Shown one piece after another: positions 18,416-26,019 of a stretch of 64,000 nt of DNA (position 1 is the first letter of the stretch; the number at the start of each line of letters is the position of its first letter). The notes beneath the pieces are model-generated. The model did not search any database, had not been told where the DNA came from, and saw nothing but the letters and a program-made list of their open reading frames with translations. This DNA is from Cohnella rhizoplanae. Its GTDB lineage: Bacteria; Bacillota; Bacilli; Paenibacillales; Paenibacillaceae. Location: NCBI RefSeq assembly GCF_948329515.1, contig NZ_CAOJCN010000003.1, forward strand, positions 62,001 through 126,000, read 5' to 3'. Made by a program: the position numbers and the translations under genes.

Positions 18416-21400
18416 ATGATGTCGTTTCGATCAAAATGGGTTCGCACGATCAGCCTGGCAAGTGTCTTGGGCCTAGCGGTAGGGCTCTTGCCCCCGCCGA
18501 GTGCAAGCGCTGCCACGACGTATCATGTGTCGGCTGCGACAGGAAGCCTTACGGGCAACGGCACGACCACGCCGTTCAAAACGATCAGCCAATGCGCGGC
18601 GGTCATGACGGGCGGCGACACTTGCGTCATCGAGTCCGGCACGTATCGGGAGACGGTCACGCCGACGAACACGGGCGCTTCGGGCTCGCCGATCCGGTTC
18701 GAGGCGGCCGCGGGCGCGACGGTCATCGTGAGCGGCACCGAGCCGGTCAGCGGCTGGAGCGTGCATTCGGGGAATATTTACTCCGCGAATCTCACTTGGG
18801 ATCTGGGCAAGGAGAATCAACTGTTCGTCAAAAGCGGCTCGACCGTGACTCCGTTATGGGAGGCGCGTTGGCCGAATATCAGCGCCTACAACCTGTCCGG
18901 ATTGAGCGCTGGCGTAGCCGTGGCCGACAGCGGCGGGCTGAACACGATTACCGACGCCGCGCTGACCTCGACCGGCGTCAACTGGACAGGCGCCAAGATT
19001 TGGGTGCGCGGCGGCAACGCTTACCAAGGGATGACCAGCCAAATAACCAGTTATAACGCCACTTCCGGCGTCCTTAATTATTCGTCGATTACGGGAGATT
19101 ACGCTGAATTGTATCCGAAGGCAGGGAGCACATATTTCCTCAGCGGCTTACTTGGCGCTCTTGACGCCCCTGGCGAATGGTTCGTGGACGCGGCCGCCCA
19201 GAAGGTTTATTTGTGGGCGCCCGGCGGAGGCGCTCCGACCAATGTAGAAGTTAAAAAGCGGGAAACCGCCTTTAACCTGAACGGCAAAAACTATATTCAG
19301 CTCGCAGGCATCCAGACGTTCGCCGCCAACATTACGATGAACGGCTCGAACAACAATGTGCTGGACGGCGTGAAGGCCGATTATGTGTACTTCTCGAACT
19401 ATTCGCAGAATACGACGAACGCCGATCAGCTGAACGGCGGGATCTCCATCGTCGGCGACAACAACGAGATCAAGAACAGCACGATCGCGTATTCGTCCGG
19501 CACGCTGGTCAATATCGACGGCAACAACAACAGGGTCGTCAACAACTATATTCACGATGGCAGCTACATGGCTTCCTACGATCCGCTGCTCAAGCTGTCC
19601 AGCGGTACCGGCAACCTCATCAGCCGCAACAAGATGGAAAATTCGGGCCGGTACATCATCTACTGGAATAGAGGCATCGCCGAAATTTCCTACAACGATA
19701 TCTCGAACGGCATGTGGCTCTCCCGGGACGGCGCCTTGATCTACGCTTGGGGCACCGACCTCGGCAACAGCCATATCCATCACAATCTGATCCACGACAG
19801 CGTACATGGCGTCACGACGAACGAAACGCGGGTCGGGCTCTACTTCGACAACTTTACCGAGAACGTCGTCGCGCACCATAATGTCATCTACAACAACGAC
19901 GTGGGCATTCAGGTGAACACGCCAGGGAATTACAAGCTGCTCTATAACAATACGGTCGTGAACAATCCGTTCGGCAGCATCGGTTATTGGGGACCGTCGG
20001 ATAGTGCCTACAAAGATGAGCTGTACGGCACCCGCTTGTTCAACAATATCCTCACGGATGCGGTATCCCTGACGGAAGACGTGGTCAGAGGCTTCAATAC
20101 GATCACGAGCGACGGTTTGAACTTCGTAAACGCGGCAGGCGGGAACTTCCGTCCGTCCAGCGGATCGACGGCTATTAATATGGGGTCGGTCATTCCTGGC
20201 ATCACGGACGGCTATGTCGGTCCTGCACCGGATGCGGGGGCTTATGAATTCGGCGGAACGGATTGGACGGCCGGAACTTCCGTGCCCGCTTCGTCTTCTT
20301 ATTCGCCGGCTGTGACGCCTTACATGAACCGGGTGTACAACAGCGCATTCGAAAAAAATCTGGAAGGCTGGACGCCATGGACAACCTCGCCGTCGACGGC
20401 TACGGCAACGGAAGGCAACGTGAACAGCTTTGCCAATTCGGATTTCCGCAAGCGCGGCGTAGGGACGCGTCTGAAGCTGGGAGCCGCAGGCGGCGTCGAG
20501 CAGCTGGTTACCGGGCTGCAGCCGAATACAACGTATAAGTTTGTGGCTTGGGTGTATACCGATACGGGCGGCCAGGCGATTAACGTCGGCGTGCTTAACT
20601 ATGGCGGCTCCGCGATCGATGTCTCTCAGACAACGGCGAACCAGTACGTGCGCAAGGAAGTCGAGTTTACGACGGGGGCGACCAATACCTCGGCCCGCGT
20701 ACGCATCTGGAGAGCGGCCGGCGCGACCGGCTTTGCCTACGCGGACGATACAGGTCTATTCGAGACGGCGGCTTACGATCCTGGCGTCTACAAAAACCAG
20801 GCGCTGAGCAAGACTGCGATCACGGCGAGCGGCACGCTCGCTAACGCTGCACGATTGACGGACGGATCGACTTCTGCTTATGCCAGCATGAGCGATACCG
20901 GCGCTCGATGGGTCCAGATCGATCTGGGTCAAAGCTATGAGCTGGACAAAATCAACGTGCTGCACTACTATAACGCTTCCGATATTCGGACCTACCGCGA
21001 CGTCATCGTCCAGTTGTCCAACAGCTCGACGTTTGCCACCAAGACGACCGTCTTCAACAACGACGGCAACAACTCGGCCGGCCAGGGAACGGGCACGGAT
21101 GCCGAGTATGCGGAGACCGCCGCAGGCAAAAACATCACGTTCGCGAAAACAAACGCACGGTATATACGGCTGTGGACGAACGGAAACAGCCTGAACGGCT
21201 CGCATGACTATACGGAAGTCCAGGCATGGGGCGTTCCGGCGGTCACGCCGACCTCGCCGTTGCAAGGGCGGAAAAACGTGGCTTATAAATTAAGCGAATC
21301 GCGAATCTCCCAGAGCAGCACGGTCGGGAACAAGTTCCGGATCGTGGACGGCGACAAGAGCGGTCCCTTCGCCAATCAGGATGGTCCTTTGAGCGGACCT

Positions 21401-21763
21401 GCCAGCCCGCAGTGGATCCAGCTCGACCTGGGTCAGAAGTACAGAATCGATCAGGTGTCGGTCTGGCACTTTATCCCGTTCGACCGGATCTATTACGACG
21501 TCATTATTCAGCTGTCTAACGATCCGACGTTCCCGGCAGGCGCAACGACGACGGTTTTCAACAACGATGATAACAATACCGCCGGACAAGGTGTGGGTAC
21601 GGACGCGCTGTATCCGGACAACGCGACCGGCAAAACGGTTAATTTCCCGGTAACGACGGCCAGATACGTCCGCTTGTGGGCGAACGGCAATCAGAGCAAT
21701 CCGTCGCAGCATTACGCGGAGGTCGAGGTATACGGGTCGCCCGATTACGGCATGGGAACTTGA
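18416..21763 (+). CDS. Secreted beta-helix protein with carbohydrate-binding and two F5/8-type C domains
   Basis: 1115 residues from ATG 18416 with GAGGAGG at 18405-18411. A Sec signal peptide ends near SASAA. A right-handed beta-helix (about 34-620) opens with a TTPFKTISQC segment that is common in polysaccharide lyases, and has repeated N-N-x-I/V turns. A CBM-like jelly roll follows (about 640-790), then two discoidin/F5/8-type C domains (about 795-945 and 965-1110) that are clearly homologous to each other: both contain WVQIDLGQ or WIQLDLGQ, VIVQLSN or VIIQLSN, VFNND and ARYVRLW-like blocks. It is an exported glycan-active or glycan-binding enzyme. The substrate cannot be assigned. The upstream hairpin at 18331 suggests regulated leader read-through. 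Confidence 0.85.
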   Translation: MMSFRSKWVRTISLASVLGLAVGLLPPPSASAATTYHVSAATGSLTGNGTTTPFKTISQCAAVMTGGDTCVIESGTYRETVTPTNTGASGSPIRFEAAAGATVIVSGTEPVSGWSVHSGNIYSANLTWDLGKENQLFVKSGSTVTPLWEARWPNISAYNLSGLSAGVAVADSGGLNTITDAALTSTGVNWTGAKIWVRGGNAYQGMTSQITSYNATSGVLNYSSITGDYAELYPKAGSTYFLSGLLGALDAPGEWFVDAAAQKVYLWAPGGGAPTNVEVKKRETAFNLNGKNYIQLAGIQTFAANITMNGSNNNVLDGVKADYVYFSNYSQNTTNADQLNGGISIVGDNNEIKNSTIAYSSGTLVNIDGNNNRVVNNYIHDGSYMASYDPLLKLSSGTGNLISRNKMENSGRYIIYWNRGIAEISYNDISNGMWLSRDGALIYAWGTDLGNSHIHHNLIHDSVHGVTTNETRVGLYFDNFTENVVAHHNVIYNNDVGIQVNTPGNYKLLYNNTVVNNPFGSIGYWGPSDSAYKDELYGTRLFNNILTDAVSLTEDVVRGFNTITSDGLNFVNAAGGNFRPSSGSTAINMGSVIPGITDGYVGPAPDAGAYEFGGTDWTAGTSVPASSSYSPAVTPYMNRVYNSAFEKNLEGWTPWTTSPSTATATEGNVNSFANSDFRKRGVGTRLKLGAAGGVEQLVTGLQPNTTYKFVAWVYTDTGGQAINVGVLNYGGSAIDVSQTTANQYVRKEVEFTTGATNTSARVRIWRAAGATGFAYADDTGLFETAAYDPGVYKNQALSKTAITASGTLANAARLTDGSTSAYASMSDTGARWVQIDLGQSYELDKINVLHYYNASDIRTYRDVIVQLSNSSTFATKTTVFNNDGNNSAGQGTGTDAEYAETAAGKNITFAKTNARYIRLWTNGNSLNGSHDYTEVQAWGVPAVTPTSPLQGRKNVAYKLSESRISQSSTVGNKFRIVDGDKSGPFANQDGPLSGPASPQWIQLDLGQKYRIDQVSVWHFIPFDRIYYDVIIQLSNDPTFPAGATTTVFNNDDNNTAGQGVGTDALYPDNATGKTVNFPVTTARYVRLWANGNQSNPSQHYAEVEVYGSPDYGMGT

Positions 21764-21801
21764 CCTACGTCTCAAAATGAAAGTACTAAAATAACCCCCG
21801 A

Positions 21802-21841
21802 GCGGGACGAAGCGGCTCATGCTGCTTTGTCCCGCTTTTTT
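21802..21841 (+). terminator. Intrinsic terminator
   Basis: GCGGGAC (21802-21808) pairs with GTCCCGC (21829-21835), extended inside by GAAGC/GCTTT pairing, and six T follow (21836-21841). It closes the secreted beta-helix gene. Confidence 0.9.
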
Positions 21842-21868
21842 ATGATTACGCCTTTTTCTTTATTTATG

Positions 21869-21898
21869 TTGCACTATATAATTATAGGGGTGTATTAT
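21869..21898 (+). promoter_or_regulatory. Probable SigA promoter for glpX-fsa-ccpN-yqfL
   Basis: TTGCAC (21869-21874), an 18-base spacer and TATTAT (21893-21898) lie 40 bp before the glpX start in an AT-rich gap just after the previous terminator. Confidence 0.55.
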
Positions 21899-21937
21899 AT
21901 ATAAAAAATGCATGCTAAATAAATGGGAGGCCGACGC

Positions 21938-22942
21938 ATGGAGAGAGAGCTGGCGCTTGAGATCGTAAGGGTGACGGAGCTGGCCGCATTGGCTTCGGCG
22001 CCGTGGATGGGCAGGGGGGACAAGCATCACGCGGACGGCGCGGCGACTTCGGCGATGCGCGCGATGTTCGACTCGGTATCCGTGAGGGGGACCGTAGTCA
22101 TCGGCGAGGGGGAGATGGACGAGGCGCCGATGCTGTATATCGGCGAAGCGGTCGGGAGCGCGCAGGGCCCGGAGGTGGACGTCGCGGTCGATCCGCTCGA
22201 AGGCACCGAGATCGTGGCGCGCGGCCTGAACAATGCGATGTCCGTCATCGCCGTGGCCGGCAAGGGCAGCCTGCTGCATGCGCCGGACATGTACATGGAG
22301 AAGCTGGCGGTCGGCCCGCAGCTGGCCGGCCTGGTCAGCCTGTCGGATCCGCTGGAGAAGACGCTGCATACGGCGGCCGAGCATCTGGGCAAGCCGGCGC
22401 GCGAGCTGACGGTCATGCTGCTCGACCGCGACCGGCACGCGGCGATCGTGCGGACGCTGCGCGAAGTCGGCGTGCGGATCAAGTTTCTCTCGGACGGAGA
22501 CGTCGCGGGCGCGCTCGCGCCCTCGTTTCCTGAGGCGGGCATCGACCTGTACGTCGGGTCGGGCGGCGCGCCCGAGGGCGTGCTGGCGGCGGCCGCGCTT
22601 CGCTGCCTCGGCGGCGAGATTCAGGGCCGACTTATGCCGGCCGACCGGGGCGAATACGAGCGCTGTCTCGCCATGGGGCTGTCCGATCCCGAGAAGGTGC
22701 TGACGATGGACGACATGGTCGGCACCGGGGACGTGATCTTCGCGGCGACGGGCGTTACGCCGGGCGAATTCTTGGGCGGCGTGCGTTATCTGCCGGGAGA
22801 CCGCGCGGAGACGCACTCGATCGTCATGCGGGCCAAGACGCGGACGATCCGGCATATCCGTTCGCTGCATCATCTGCCGAGCAAGCCCCTACTGCACGAG
22901 CTGGCCAGGCGCGGCATGGAGGAACAGGCCTTCGGCGCTTGA
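21938..22942 (+). CDS. glpX: Fructose-1,6-bisphosphatase class II
   Basis: 334 residues. ATG 21938 is used because GGGAGG is at 21925-21930; the ATG at 21923 overlaps that site. The family motifs are present: GEGEMDEAPM with its metal-binding acids, and DPLEGT, the phosphate/metal site. The enzyme hydrolyses fructose-1,6-bisphosphate to fructose-6-phosphate in gluconeogenesis. It heads a same-strand run glpX-fsa-ccpN-yqfL with gaps of 76, 21 and 23 bp, consistent with one operon. The CcpN repressor of gluconeogenic genes is encoded in the same run, so gluconeogenic control may include this operon. Confidence 0.95.
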   Translation: MERELALEIVRVTELAALASAPWMGRGDKHHADGAATSAMRAMFDSVSVRGTVVIGEGEMDEAPMLYIGEAVGSAQGPEVDVAVDPLEGTEIVARGLNNAMSVIAVAGKGSLLHAPDMYMEKLAVGPQLAGLVSLSDPLEKTLHTAAEHLGKPARELTVMLLDRDRHAAIVRTLREVGVRIKFLSDGDVAGALAPSFPEAGIDLYVGSGGAPEGVLAAAALRCLGGEIQGRLMPADRGEYERCLAMGLSDPEKVLTMDDMVGTGDVIFAATGVTPGEFLGGVRYLPGDRAETHSIVMRAKTRTIRHIRSLHHLPSKPLLHELARRGMEEQAFGA

Positions 22943-23018
22943 TTATTGCGGCCTATTCGCCAATCCTGTACACTATTTATAGCTTCATTCCACATAAGGG
23001 ACTTGGAGGGAAGTCGAG

Positions 23019-23681
23019 ATGAAGTTTTTCCTGGACACGGGCAATATCGAAGAGATCAAGCGCATCGTGAAGCTCGGCATCGTGGACGGCATTACGACCA
23101 ACCCGACGCTCATCGCGAAGGAAGGCCGCGTATTCAAGGAGGTCATCCAGGAGATCGCGGGCATCGTGAGCGGCCCGGTCAGCGCGGAGGTCGTGAGCCT
23201 GGATGCGGCTGGCATGCTCGAGGAAGCGTACGAGATCGCCCGATGGGCGCCTAACGTGGTCATCAAGCTGCCACTGACGGAGAGCGGACTCGAGGCTTGC
23301 TACCAACTGAAGCAAGCGGGCATCCGGACCAACGTGACGCTGATCTTCAGCGCTGCCCAGGGGCTGATGGCGGCCAAGGCGGGCGCGACGTATATCAGCC
23401 CTTTCGTCGGCCGGCTGGACGACATCGGTACCGACGGGATGAAGCTGGTGCGAGAGCTGCGGGAGATCATCGATCGTTATGGCTTCGAGACCGAGATCAT
23501 CGCGGCCAGCATCCGGTCGATCGCGCACGTGGAGGCGGCGGCGCTCGCCGGCTCGCATATCGCGACGATCCCGGGCTCGCTCCTGCCGACGCTCTGGAAG
23601 CACCCGTTGACAGACGCCGGAATCGAGCGATTCCTCAAGGACTGGGAGAAGGTCCCGCAGGAGAAGCTCTCGCAAAAGTAA
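23019..23681 (+). CDS. fsa: Fructose-6-phosphate aldolase / transaldolase-like protein
   Basis: 220 residues from ATG 23019 with GGAGGG nine bases upstream. It is the short single-barrel transaldolase type: [14 protein letters not shown] at the start, [15 protein letters not shown], and the Schiff-base lysine in [11 protein letters not shown], then [19 protein letters not shown] and [11 protein letters not shown]. Members either cleave fructose-6-phosphate to dihydroxyacetone and glyceraldehyde-3-phosphate or act as transaldolases in the pentose phosphate pathway, and sequence alone does not separate these well. Placement between glpX and ccpN ties it to fructose-6-phosphate metabolism. The stop codon lies 21 bp before the proposed ccpN start. 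Confidence 0.93.
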   Translation: MKFFLDTGNIEEIKRIVKLGIVDGITTNPTLIAKEGRVFKEVIQEIAGIVSGPVSAEVVSLDAAGMLEEAYEIARWAPNVVIKLPLTESGLEACYQLKQAGIRTNVTLIFSAAQGLMAAKAGATYISPFVGRLDDIGTDGMKLVRELREIIDRYGFETEIIAASIRSIAHVEAAALAGSHIATIPGSLLPTLWKHPLTDAGIERFLKDWEKVPQEKLSQK

Positions 23682-23702
23682 GACAGCCGGGAGGGAGCAC
23701 CA

Positions 23703-24350
23703 ATCGAACTGACGCCAAGGCAGCTTGCCATTATCGAGCGCGTGCGCAGCCATGCCCCGATCACGGGGGATCAGATCGCCGAATCGCTCGGCGTGAGCCG
23801 TCCGACCATCCGGTCGGACTTGTCCGTGCTGGTTATGCTCGGGCTCATCGACGCCAAGCCGAAGGTCGGTTATTTTCCCGGACGCCAGCTGTCGCCGGAC
23901 GGCCGGGCAAGGGACAGGCTCGCCGCGCTCAAGGTGAAGGACGTGATGAGCCGGCCCGTCGTCATCCAGGAGACCGCGAACGTGAACGACGCGGTCATCT
24001 CGCTGTTCGTGGAGAACACGGGCATCCTGTCGGTGATCGACGGCGACGGCTATCTGGCGGGTCTCGTCACGATCAAGGACCTGCTCAAGGTCACGCTGGG
24101 TAATCCGACCGCGGCCTCCATTCCGGTGAGCATGGTGATGACCCGGATCCCGCGAATCGTCACGGTGACGCCCGAGGATACGTTGTGGGACGCCGCCAAG
24201 AAGCTGCTCGATCATCAGATCGGCGGCTTGCCGGTCGTGCGTGCGGTCGACGGCGGCCGCGAAGGCCCGCGGACGCGGCTTGAAGTATTGGGCCGGGTGT
24301 CCAAGACGACGATGACGCAGACCCTGGTCGAATTGACCGCGATTACATAG
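23703..24350 (+). CDS. ccpN: CcpN-type transcriptional repressor (HTH plus two CBS domains), probable AUC start
   Basis: 215 residues. An N-terminal winged helix (APITGDQIAESLGVSR) is followed by two CBS domains (VKDVMSRPVVIQ and MVMTRIPRIVTVTPED). As recalled, B. subtilis CcpN begins MSTIELNKRQEQIL; here the frame reads IELTPRQLAII from ATC 23703, and GGGAGGG (23689-23695) is placed 7 bases before that ATC. No ATG, GTG or TTG exists between the in-frame stop at 23679 and GTG 23742, and starting at 23742 would remove the first helix and leave the ribosome site 46 bases away. The start is therefore taken as AUC. CcpN represses gluconeogenic genes (gapB, pckA) on glucose. It is followed by its B. 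subtilis partner gene yqfL. Confidence 0.85.
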   Translation: MELTPRQLAIIERVRSHAPITGDQIAESLGVSRPTIRSDLSVLVMLGLIDAKPKVGYFPGRQLSPDGRARDRLAALKVKDVMSRPVVIQETANVNDAVISLFVENTGILSVIDGDGYLAGLVTIKDLLKVTLGNPTAASIPVSMVMTRIPRIVTVTPEDTLWDAAKKLLDHQIGGLPVVRAVDGGREGPRTRLEVLGRVSKTTMTQTLVELTAIT

Positions 24351-24373
24351 AAGGCAAGGATGGGGGAGACGGG

Positions 24374-25180
24374 ATGCCTGAACACGCGGAGCACACGATA
24401 TTCGTATGCTCGGACGCACTCGGGGATACGGCCGAGGCCGTCGCGAGGGCGACGCTGCGCCAGTTTGCGACCGACAAGGCGGTCATACGGCGCTTCGGCC
24501 ATATCAAGACAGAGGATGAGGTAAAAGCCATACTGAAGGAAGCGGCGGGCGGACGGGCGCTCATCGCTTATACGCTGGTGCAGCCGGAGCTGCGCGATAC
24601 GATGCGGGAAGAAGCGGTGAAGCTGGGCATTCGGGCCGTCGACGTTATGGGGCCGATGATGCAGGCGTTCATCGATACGTTCAACGACGCGCCCAAGTAT
24701 CAGCCGGGGCTCGGGCACGAGATGGACGAATCTTATTTTCGCAAGATCGAAGCCATCGAGTTCGCCGTCAAGTACGATGACGGGAAGGACCCGCGGGGCT
24801 TGCTGAAGGCGCAGGTCGTGCTCGTCGGCGTATCCCGGACCTCCAAGACGCCGCTCAGCATCTATCTGGCGCACAAGGGCATCCGCACGGCCAACTACCC
24901 GCTCACGATCGAGGTGAAGCCGCCGGAGGAGCTGTTCATGAAGGCGAGGAATCGGCTGGTGATCGGCCTGACGATGGATCCCGACCGGCTCACGCGCATC
25001 CGCTCCGAGCGGCTCAAGGCGCTGGGCCTGCCGAGCCAGGCGCACTATGCGTCGCCGGACCGGATCCGCCAGGAGATCGAATTCGCCGGCGGCATCATGG
25101 ACCGGCTGCAATGTCCGGTCATCGATGTGACCGAGCGCGCGATCGAGGAGACGGCGGGGCTGATCCTGGAGATGCTGTAG
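24374..25180 (+). CDS. yqfL: YqfL/PpsR-type kinase-pyrophosphorylase (DUF299)
   Basis: 268 residues from ATG 24374 after GGGGGAGA. It has the DUF299 P-loop GVSRTSKTP (152-160) and the N-terminal VCSDALGDTAEAVARA pattern. In many bacteria the family reversibly phosphorylates pyruvate phosphate dikinase or PEP synthase; in B. subtilis yqfL is cotranscribed with ccpN and modulates CcpN activity. The same ccpN-yqfL order here, 23 bp apart, supports that role. The stop codon TAG at 25178-25180 is the first three bases of repeat array 4, so the mRNA enters a series of hairpins immediately after translation ends. Confidence 0.93.
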   Translation: MPEHAEHTIFVCSDALGDTAEAVARATLRQFATDKAVIRRFGHIKTEDEVKAILKEAAGGRALIAYTLVQPELRDTMREEAVKLGIRAVDVMGPMMQAFIDTFNDAPKYQPGLGHEMDESYFRKIEAIEFAVKYDDGKDPRGLLKAQVVLVGVSRTSKTPLSIYLAHKGIRTANYPLTIEVKPPEELFMKARNRLVIGLTMDPDRLTRIRSERLKALGLPSQAHYASPDRIRQEIEFAGGIMDRLQCPVIDVTERAIEETAGLILEML

Positions 25181-25482
25181 CGGAAAAAAATCCGCTATCC
25201 GGGCATAGCGCCTATCTCGCGAGGGAATAGCGGAAAAAAGATCCGCTATCCGGGCGCAGCACCCATCTCGCGGGGCAATAGCGGAAAAAAGATCCGCTAT
25301 CTGGCCATAGCGCTCATCTCGCAGGGGAATAGCGGAAAAAAGATCCGCTATCTGGCCATAGCGCTCATCTCGCAGGGGAATAGCGGTAAAAAGATCCGCA
25401 ATCCGGCCCGACATGCCAGCATACATGGCAATAACGGAAAAAAGATCCGCTATTCCGGCTGCTGCGCATGAAATGGCGAAGA
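25178..25482. repeat. Tandem repeat array 4 (51-bp period, 6 copies)
   Basis: Units start at 25178, 25228, 25279, 25330, 25381 and 25432 (50, then 51 bp). Most units begin TAGCGGA, continue with A-rich loop bases and close TCCGCTAT, giving an 8-bp stem ATAGCGGA/TCCGCTAT. Units 3 and 4 are almost identical. It fills the gap between the convergent yqfL and DUF1540 genes. A long minus-strand frame across it encodes 17-residue repeats (IADLFSAIPLRDERY) and is not annotated as a gene. Confidence 0.92.
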
Positions 25483-25505
25483 CAAGCATTTTTCGCTAAT
25501 TAAGC

Positions 25506-25534
25506 TTGATAATCATTATCAGCCCTGCTATAAT
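25506..25534 (+). promoter_or_regulatory. Fur box overlapping a near-consensus SigA promoter
   Basis: TGATAATCATTATCA (25507-25521) is an exact 7-1-7 Fur box. It overlaps TTGATA (25506-25511), which with a 17-base spacer precedes TATAAT (25529-25534), a near-perfect rightward promoter. The predicted RNA starts near 25541 and runs antisense to the DUF1540 gene; no rightward gene follows until mhqR at 26020. Confidence 0.7.
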
Positions 25535-25570
25535 TCAAAAAGAAAAGAAGGAACCGGCGAAGTTCCTTCT
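25535..25570 (-). terminator. Intrinsic terminator of the DUF1540 gene
   Basis: AGAAGGAAC (25546-25554) pairs with GTTCCTTCT (25562-25570). On the minus strand it is followed by TTTCTTTTT. On the plus strand the same hairpin would form at the 5' end of the Fur-box transcript. Confidence 0.8.
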
Positions 25571-25590
25571 CGTCTCCAAGCTATTATCGG

Positions 25591-25743
25591 TTACTTCACT
25601 TGAAACGTGCCGCAGTCCGTCTCCTCGGACTTGGCAGGCTCCTTGCGGCTGTGCATGGTGACGAAGATGCTCTCGGCGCTGCATTTGTTCTCTTCGGCCC
25701 AGAAGCGGCAGGAGTTGACCTCGCAACGAACGTCCTTTGCCAT
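25591..25743 (-). CDS. DUF1540 small cysteine-rich protein
   Basis: 50 residues, from ATG 25743 with GAGGTGA upstream to TAA at 25591. The sequence opens MAKDVRCEVNSCRFW and contains NKCSAESIFV, SEETDC and a TFQVK ending, which is the DUF1540 pattern of V.C.V..C.yW..n.C.A..I followed by ETDC.TF, with four cysteines likely to bind metal. The function of the family is not known. A predicted Fur-box promoter lies beyond its 3' end and points antisense through the gene, raising the possibility of iron-linked control. Confidence 0.88.
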   Translation of the reverse strand: MAKDVRCEVNSCRFWAEENKCSAESIFVTMHSRKEPAKSEETDCGTFQVK

Positions 25744-25942
25744 GATATTCACCTCGCTCTCGCGAGCCGAATGCTCAAATCTCCGGGAACTGCGATAAGT
25801 TGGCGCTTGTCGCGATCCTCGCGGACCTCCTTCCGAACGGAAGGGGGATATTTGATTTTCGGCGGTATTTATTCTTTTATATACTACCAGATATGCTTGT
25901 CTGAATCAATTTATTCCGCATTCCGCGGGCAGTCCGGACCGG

Positions 25943-25983
25943 TTGACAACCATCCGCGTCCATGATATCTTTAATTTAAGATA
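25943..25983 (+). promoter_or_regulatory. mhqR promoter with MhqR-type operator
   Basis: TTGACA (25943-25948), a 17-base spacer and TATCTT (25966-25971) form the promoter. The dyad TATCTTTAATTTAAGATA (25966-25983) covers the -10 region and matches in length and outer half-sites the B. subtilis MhqR operator as recalled (tATCTcgaattcgAGATa). Autorepression by MhqR is inferred. Confidence 0.7.
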
Positions 25984-26019
25984 AACGAACCTGAGATAAA
26001 CCGAATCGGAGTGATCGAC

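Noticed and set aside
3133..25482. Repeat arrays as CRISPR
   Set aside because: Units are contiguous 51-bp tandem copies without unique spacers, and no cas genes are present.
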